Part shown: positions 43,501-52,500 of the stretch, in pieces | Position numbering within the stretch: position 1 is the first letter of the stretch | Layout: each line of letters begins with the position of its first letter | From: Azorinus chamasolen | Lineage: Eukaryota > Mollusca > Bivalvia > Cardiida > Solecurtidae | Assembly (NCBI GenBank): GCA_963576725.1 | Contig: OY755241.1 | Coordinates: 25,146,449-25,210,448 of the forward strand | Direction: 5' to 3' | DNA: 64,000 nucleotides | Notes under the pieces: generated by a model | What the model was told of the DNA's origin: nothing | The model's input: the letters and a program-made list of their open reading frames with translations, nothing else | Databases searched by the model: none | Program-made: the position numbers and the translations under genes

Positions 43501-46500
43501 AACTTCTGCAGGAGCCATTTGATCTGGGTCTACTCTTTGAAAGCATCAAAATGTGTCTCTATCAGGTAAAGGGTTAACCCTTTCCCTGTTCTATATTTAG
43601 ACCAAATTTCAATACCAACTGAATATTCATAGACAAAATACATGTAGTTATCATGAAATATAGAAGGAGGAACATTGGAGCCATTTTGAAAGTAAAGAAA
43701 CATACCTTTCAATTTCCATTAGTAAACAGAGCAGACCCTAATCAGACCGCTCCTATGGGAGCTGTCCGGTTTGGGTCTACTCTGTTTACAAATGTGTAAA
43801 AACATGTTTTATACGAAGGAAAGGGTTACATATGTTCAAGCATTATCATATATTTATTGAAATATACATGAACAAACTTTCTATTGCAGTTCCACAGATT
43901 GTCATTATTGGGCCTCCAGCCACAGGTAAAAGGACCATTGCAAAGATGGTATCAACCAAACTGCGTACAGCTCATCTTACTCCTGATAATCTGGTAACAG
44001 AGGCAGAGACAGACTTGAAATCTGAGGCACAGAAATTCATCAAGCTTAACCAGGTTAGAAATGTTTTTCTAACCCTTTTCCTGTTCTACATTTATTCCAA
44101 ATTTAAAATACAAACTGAATATTCATTGACAAAATAATTAAAATGAAATACGGAAGGTGGAACATTGTTGCTATTTTAGAAACTAAAGAAAAAGATCTAC
44201 CAAATTTCATTAGCAAACAGAGCAGACCCTAATCAGACGGTTCCTATAGGAGCCATCAGATCTGGATCTACTCTGTTTGCAAATGCATTAAAAAGCGTTT
44301 ATATGAAGGAAAGAGTTAATTGGATGCCATGTTTCTGGGTATCTCATCTGGATCCAAGCTGTTTGCAAGTGCGGGACAGGTCGTGAATAGATGGATAAAA
44401 GTTAAGACTTTCCCTTTGTAAGCGCATTTTTTATGCATCTGCAAACAGAGAAGACCCAGAGCAGACGGCTCCTATAGGAGCCGTCTGATAAGGGTCTGCT
44501 CTGTTTGCTTATGATGTAATATAGATCTGATTCTACAGCTTCTTCCTGAGCCAAAATGCCATGTGTTCATATATAAAGCCATTATAAAAAATAATCTTAT
44601 TAATATTCATGACCTCATTATTTCCTATATGAATATTCATCAAGGAAAGGGTTAATTCTTTGAATTCTGGTATTGAATCTGTGATGAACTTTGCAAACAG
44701 TCTGGCATCTCATCAGGAATGAAACTGTTTTATACTGTTTCTATTGGGAGAAAAAAAGACTGAGAATTGAAGAGAAAACTATAAAATTATGTTAGAAAAA
44801 TCACATTTGCCATTCAATCAAGTAAAATGATATTTGGACATTTGCAAACTATGTGGACCCTGATCAATGAGAGTCAAGTACATGTATATTGTAAAGATAT
44901 AATAATTACCTTATATATTCGGTCAGACAAACTTTAAATAAGGAAAACAGTACAGAAAAAGACCCAGATCAACTGGTAGTGAGGTTGGTGTCCAAATATT
45001 TAGAGTAAATATTGTGGTTTTGGTTAGAGCTGTTTTTGTTATCACATGCACTTATTCGGATACTTTAACTTAATTTTCACAAACTTTTAAAGTACAAGTA
45101 TGTTGTACATGTTTTTGTGTTGTGATCATAATTATGTAAGTAAAAAAATTAAGGCTTTCACTGCAATTGATAATCCTTTACCTCATGCATATTTATGTAA
45201 GAAATAATGATGCCATGAAAATTCATGAATATTAATTACAGTCTAATTATGATAATTTGAATGGCGGGACGAATGAATATTTACGAAATATCGCATCAAA
45301 TGAGTTGTCGCATCTTGTAGCCATTTTTAGATCTGTGGATGAATTTTTATAATGGCATATGAGAACATTTTTTTTCTGCCAACTGTAGAATGAAATCTAT
45401 GTTAAATCCTTAACTCTTTCGGCGCCAATGTCTCCTGTTGGCGGCATCTGACCTGGGATTTCACTGTTTTCTGTATTTTTTTAGTCCAAGCATACAGGTT
45501 TTAAAAAGTAATGTTTTACTAATATACCTTTATTATTTAGTTTAGAATTATATTTAATATGAAATTATTATTGCAGACGACACTTTTAAATTTGGCGCCA
45601 AAAGAGTTAAGCAAGACAGAGCAGACCCTAATCAGATTGCTCATTTAGGAGCCACCTGATCTGGGTCTACTTTGTTTTCAAAGACATGAAAAAATGTGTC
45701 TATAATGTAAAGTGTAAGTCTTGTGTCAGACTGAACTTAGCAGCTTCCTAAAAGAAGGTTCATATTCTTTAATTACTGCTAATAAAATCAAAATTTGGTC
45801 ATTTCAGACAATACCAACGGACTTGTGGGTTAACATCATTGAAGAAAGAATGAAGCTATTTGACTGTGTGAAGAAGGGTTGGGTGATGGAAGGGTTTCCT
45901 CAGACCCGGGAACAGGCTCTAGCTTTGCAGTCTCTTGGAATATTCCCAAAACACTGTGGTAAATATCTTTTCTGAACTCTTTACCCGATCAATGTATGAC
46001 TCCTCCCATAATGAATTTTAAGTATTGTATTAACTCTTTCGGCGCCAATGTCGCCTGTTGGCACCATTGAAAACAGTACAGTCCCAGGTCAGATGCCGCC
46101 TTTTCAAGACGGCATCTGACCTGGGACTACACTGTTTTCTATACTATTTTAGCCCAAGCATACAGGTTTTTAAAAACAAATGTGTTACTAATATATCTTT
46201 ATCATTTAGTTTAGATTTATATCTAATATGAAATTATTATTGCAGATGACACTTTTGAATTTGGTGCCAAAAGAGTTAACATATAACAAAATTTATTACC
46301 ATGGCAAAAAGAAAAGATTCTATAATGTATAAATAAATGGAACAGACCCTGACCAAACAGCTGTTATAGGAGCAGTCAGATCTGGGTCTACAAATGTGTC
46401 AACAGGCATCATTTACTCCATTATTATTTCTTACATGAATATTAAACAGGGAAAGGGTTAATTATATTTTGTATGTTTTAGTTATCCTGGATTCACCAGA

Positions 46501-49500
46501 CACTGTGTTGATAGAGAGAGCCCAGGGAAAGCGAGTAGACCCTACAAATGGAGGTAAACCTAAAACTTTGTTTTCAGTATCAATAGAAAGTGGGTACATA
46601 CACATGTAGTCTCACATCTGAACCCCTTACTCCCTTACTTTAAATACAGTAAAACCTCTCTATAACAATCACTAAATTGTGTTAATTAGTTGGTATTGAT
46701 GGCAGGTGGTTGCTTAAAGCCAGGTGAAAGCAAAACAGAACGCTCATATAGGAGCGTTCTGTTTTGTTTTCACCTTGCTTTAAGCAAGCACCTGCCGTAA
46801 ATACAAACTAATTACGCCTTTTTATCGCCTTTGCAATCAGAGTAGACCCAGATCAGATGACTCCTGCAGAAACCATCTGATCAGGATCTGTTCTATTTGC
46901 TTGTGGAGTAATATATGGATAAGTGGCCATCCAAAAGTGGTCTAAATATGAGTCTAAAAGGCAGGTGGTAACTTAAAGCAGGTCAAAGGTAATGCAGAAA
47001 TCTCCTATAGGAGCTTTTTACATTACTTTTGCCATGCAATAAGCAACCACCTGCCTTTTTAAGACTCTTATGTTCAATAAATAAATGACTGCTTAGACAA
47101 GTTCTACTGTAGATCTGAATTTGCAGATTTTGCTTTGGCAAAACTTTCCTGTTAAACCATTTTAAAGATTAATCCGATTAATATTCATGATTTTATCATT
47201 TCTTTCATGAATATTCATAGAGTAAAGGGTTAAATAGGTCCTGCACATTTTTGCAACTGCAATATGTTTGGAAGATTTATTAATCTATGAATTGAAACAT
47301 AGATTTATGTGTAATTGTGACTTGTAGAAATAAAAGGGAGATAATGTGCACTTACCCAGAATTCAGCATATTCTGTGGTTTGTACAAATTGCAGCCTTTT
47401 AATATCTATCATTTTCCTAAAATTGTATATATGCATAAACTTTCCATACAGAAAAAGTCCCTTTCAAATGAAAATAAGATTTGTTTAAATTACAGATATG
47501 TTTTAGTTAGTTAAATATATGGGTTAATAAATTGGCACTGTGTCAGTCTCCCTCATAGTGAGGGATATCTCAGAAAATTGACCAAAACTTGATGTATTTC
47601 AACTCTTTCTTTCATACAAATGCTTTTTCACACCTTTGCAAACAGAGTAGAACTAGATCAGATGGCTCCTGTAGGAGCCATCTGATCAGGTCTGCTCTGT
47701 TTGCTATATGAAATTCTTACAGATCTGAATCTGCAGTTTCTACCAATATGAAAAACTCCTGTGTAAATACATGTATACCGTTATAAAAAATCAGTTAATT
47801 AATATTCATGATGTCATTTTTTCTTGCATAAATAAATATTCACCAGAGAAAGGGTTGTAAATTACAAGTCAGAAATGTGAATAATACTCTGTTTTTTATG
47901 CATGTTTTGTATTCTAAATGAACTTTTTTATTGTTTTGCATCAGTGTATTTAATCAAAATATATTTATAAAAATGGTGTTGTTATCTCATACATTTGTTT
48001 GGTACATACAACTGTACTTCATAGCAAAATATTTGATGTTTGCTGAATTTTTAAGGCCCAAATACTTTGAATACTGATAAGGATTTAAATAATCATCACA
48101 AAAGTGACATTTGTACCCCACTAAAATGTTTGTATTGTAAAACTTGACTTAACCCTTTCCCTCATATAAACATGTTTTAACGCATTTGCAAACAGAGTAG
48201 ACCCAGATCAGACAGCTCCTAGAGGAGCCGTCTGATCAGGGTATGCTATGTTTGCTAATAGAATTTGATAGATCTGTTTCTTTACCTTCTAAAATAGCTG
48301 CAATGCATCACCTTCTATATTTCATTATAACTGTTTTGTCCATGAATATTCAGTAGGTAATGAAATTTGTAACAAACAAAGAGCAGGGAAAGAGTTAACT
48401 AACGAAATAAAGAAACTGATTCTGTGTGTTTAACTCTTTACTCCATAAATACACCTTTATACGCTTTCATAAACAGTAGACTCAGATTAGACAGCTCCTA
48501 TAGGAGCCATCTACTCAGGGTCTGCTCTGTTTGCTTATGATGTAATATATGTTCATGATATGAGTCTACAGCTTCTGCCATGGCCAAACATTCCTGTGTC
48601 CATGTGCTATTATAACATTTATGATTTCTTACATGAATATTCATGGTGTAAAGGGTTAAAGAAGTAGGTAGCTTAATAAGAAAGTTGTGCAGAAAGCTTT
48701 TTTTCATAACTTTTGTCCTGTATAAAACAATCATGTGCTTTAACCCTTTACTCTATAAGTACGCCTTTCTATGCCTTTGCAAACAGAGTAGATTCAGATC
48801 AGATTGCTCCTATAGGAGCCGTCTGATCAGGGTCTGCTCTGTTTGCTTATGATATAATATAGATATGTGTCTACAATTTCTGCCGTTGCCAAAGATTCCT
48901 GTGTCCATGTTCTATTATAACAATTAACATAATTAATATTCATGATGTCATTATTTCTTGCATGAATATTCATGGAGGAAAAGGTTGGAAGTACCCCATG
49001 TTTATTGATTTAAAGAGGTTTTACTGTACTTATCTAGTTGACATTTGTGTTTGATTTGTAGACATCTACCACACCACATTTGACTGGCCCACTAGCCCAG
49101 AGGTTCAGAACCGACTGAAGGAGGTAGAGGGGTACACAGAGGATGACATGATTAACAAGCTCATTGTCTACCATAGACACTTTGAAGGCATCGCTGACTG
49201 TTACAAGTCTTGCTCCAAAACAATCAATGCTGATCAGCCTAAAGCAGATGTTTTCTCACAAGGTATGGTAAAATTTCTCTTAACCTGTTCCCTCATTGGC
49301 AATTTTTAGACCCAGCCTCTTTGAAGAAATCTACCGAAAAGGATTGACTACAAAATAGGAAACTTTTAGAATGGTGTAGTTTTGAAACCATTATGACAAA
49401 TAGAGCAGTTGCTCCTATGGAGCAGATGCTCTATTTATCATAATGGTTTAAAAAAAGTAACTTTTACAGAGGTGTCAAAAGGTGTCAGTTTGAGGGAATT

Positions 49501-52500
49501 GGGTTAACCCTTCATTCGATAAATATGCTTGAAAGAAATAATAACATGAATATTAATTAGATAAATTTTTATAATGGCATATGCATACAGGGATTTTTGA
49601 TCACGGAAGACACCATGGTATCAGATCTATAATATATAATTTCATATTAAAGCAAACAAATCAGATCTTCATCAGACGGCTCCTGTATGATCTTTGCCTA
49701 CTGTGTTTGCAAACTTTGCAAAGGTGTTAAAATGTATCTCTGACCAGTAAAGGGTTAATCCTTTACTCCATGAATATATATGAAAGAAATATTGACATCA
49801 TGAATATTTATTAAATAGATTAATTGTTATAATATAGCACATAGACACAGATATTTTCAGCCAAGACAGAAACTGTAGAATCATATCTATATTATATCAT
49901 ATGCAAACAGAGCAGACCCTGAATAAGAGCCGTCTGATCTTAGTCTACTCTGTTTGCAAACTGCAAAGGCGTAGAAAAACATATTTATGGAGTAACGGGT
50001 GAAATACCCTTAACCCTTTCCCTCATAGAAACGTGTTTTCACGCATTTGCAAACAGAGTAGACCCAGATCAGACGGCTCCTAAAGGAGCCGTCTGATCAG
50101 GGTCTGCTCTGTTTGCTTATGGAATTTGATAGATATGTGTCTTTACTTTCTAAAATTGCTACAACGCACCACCTTCCAGTTTTGATTATAAGTGTTTTGT
50201 TCATGAATATTCAATGGGTATTCAAATTTGGACTAAATATAGAACAGGGAAAGGGTTAAAACCCTTGAAATACATTTAAACGTTACTCCTGGAAGTATAC
50301 AACCATGTATTTTGATTGTGTTGTGAAAAGAGAAGGAAGAGAAAATTTCTATACATGTATTTATGGTTTTGTACTTTATACACAATATTTTCTGCAAATG
50401 AAACAATATGCTTAGGATCTAGTCTAGTTGTAAATATCACCATTTATATGTCTGCAATATGCTAAAGATGAGTCATAGAACCTTTTGATTTTTTTAAATT
50501 CTTCATTTATGCAGAGTTTTTATATCTTTTCAGTGTTTTCCTTCCTGAGTAGTCAGATACGTTCCAATGCTCCACACACGCCAAGGATAGTTTTGCTGGG
50601 CCCCACTGGATCTGGCAAGGGAGTGCAGGCATCGTTGTTAGCAAACAAATACAACATTGTCAATGGTAGGTTACTTGTACCATAATTTCCCAAATACTCA
50701 CCAAGACAAACTTAGGCAAGTAGTGCAGACCCAGATCAAACCAATCCAGAAGGAACAGTTTTAACATGATCTAGACTATTCGCTCTTCCACTACTTTTAG
50801 ATTCCTTCTAGATTCCTAGAAAGTTATTAAAATAGTGTAGCTTTGACTTATTTAACTTTAGAAAATGGTGGAGATGGGTGACTGGGTACTATCCGTCACA
50901 TTTTCAACCACTGTAATTTGAGGATTCAGCAGGAAAAGCCCTCTTATTAGAGTCTGCACAGTCTACTTCACAAATTATTTCCCAATAGTAACATCAACAA
51001 AAGCATTCTTGCAGAAATAAGTCAAATAACTATGCCTGTGATACATATGCTTTTATAATAGCTGTATGCCTAAATGTGGACAGATAAACAGTAATTTGTT
51101 TCATACTGCAGTGTCCTGTGGTCATCTAATGAAACAAGCCATTGCTGATGAGACCAAACAAGGAATGACAGCCAAGGCCTACATAGACAAAGGAATGCTG
51201 GGTAAGATAAAGACCATGCGAACCACTGTTAGCAATTATCACTGAAAGAATTTAACAGATGCTTGTCTCAAGTTCTAAGGAGGTTTTTTATGGTATCATG
51301 TCTTTCTTAACCCTATACTTCATATCAATGCCTTTTCAAGCCTTTGCAAACAGAGGTAGACCCAGATCAGATAGCTTCTGTAGGAGCCATCTAATCAGAG
51401 TCTGCTCTGTTTGCTTATGAAATTTTATAGATCTGATTTTGCAGTTTCTACCATAGTGAAAAAATGGATATTAACAAGGTGATAAAATCTTTAATAAATA
51501 CTAAACAGTGAAAGGGTTAATCTATTAATTCATGAGTATATCTTTCTGCACCTTTGCAAACAGAGTAGACCTGTGTCAATCCTTATAAAACGTTTAGTTG
51601 AGTCCGAGTTCGTTCTCAAGTTTTTGATTGGTCAGATTTGAGCCAAAGGCTCAAATCTGACCAATCAAAAGCTTGAGAACCCAAATCTGACCAATCAAAA
51701 GCTTGAGAACGAAACTCAGACCCATGTCCCAAATCTGACGAATCCTGTAGGTACTATCAGCCCAGGGTGTACTCTGTTGTTTATAAAATAATATATAGTA
51801 GAACCCCTCTAATGCACCCATCTAAATGAATACATGTCTTTATAAGCAGGTGGTTGCTTAATGCAGGGCAACAGTAAAGCAGAAAGCTCCTCTTTCTGCA
51901 TTACTTTTGTCCTGCATTAAACTACCACCTGCATCTAGCACCCAGAATTATACCTATTTTAGGTGGTCGCATAAGCAGTGTTTTACTGTAATTCTATAGT
52001 TTCTCCTATGTCCGCCAAAATTTTCTGATCCATGTGTCATTATTAAAGTTAATCTGATCAGTAGTCATGATGTCATTATTTTTTACATGAGTAATCATGG
52101 AGCAAAGGGATAAGCAAGGTTTTACTGTAGCAAAAATGTCCGGCTAACCCTATATCTGATAGAGGCAACTTCTGACTCATTTGCAAATAGAGTAGACCCA
52201 GATCAGACAGCTCCTTCACAAAGGCATTAACCCATTCCCTCATATTGACGCCTTTTGACGCCTCTGTAAAAGTCACTTTTTGAAACCATTGTGAGAAATA
52301 GAGCATTTGCTCCATAGGAGCAAATGCTCTATTTGTTACAATGGTTTCAATATTGTACATTTCTAAAATTTGCATTTTCGCTAGTACATGCTTCTTTTCA
52401 GTAGATTTATTCAATGACGTTGGGTCTAAAAAAAAGGGTTAAGAAGGAATATGCTAAGTTATCATGCAACTGTTGATTTTCTGATTTGGATCTGCTCTGT

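Larger units (their letters stand above)
51521..52112 (+). mobile_element. MITE family B with two nested foldbacks
   Basis: The host copy is in three pieces: ATTCATGAGTATATCTTTC ... GTAGACC (to 51582), ATCCTGTAGGTACTATCAG ... ATAATATA (51739-51795) and ATTCTATAGTTTCTCCTATG ... GGAGCAAAGGG (51991-52111). The gaps hold a family H foldback (about 51585-51735) and a family F foldback (51796-51990). Confidence 0.72.
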
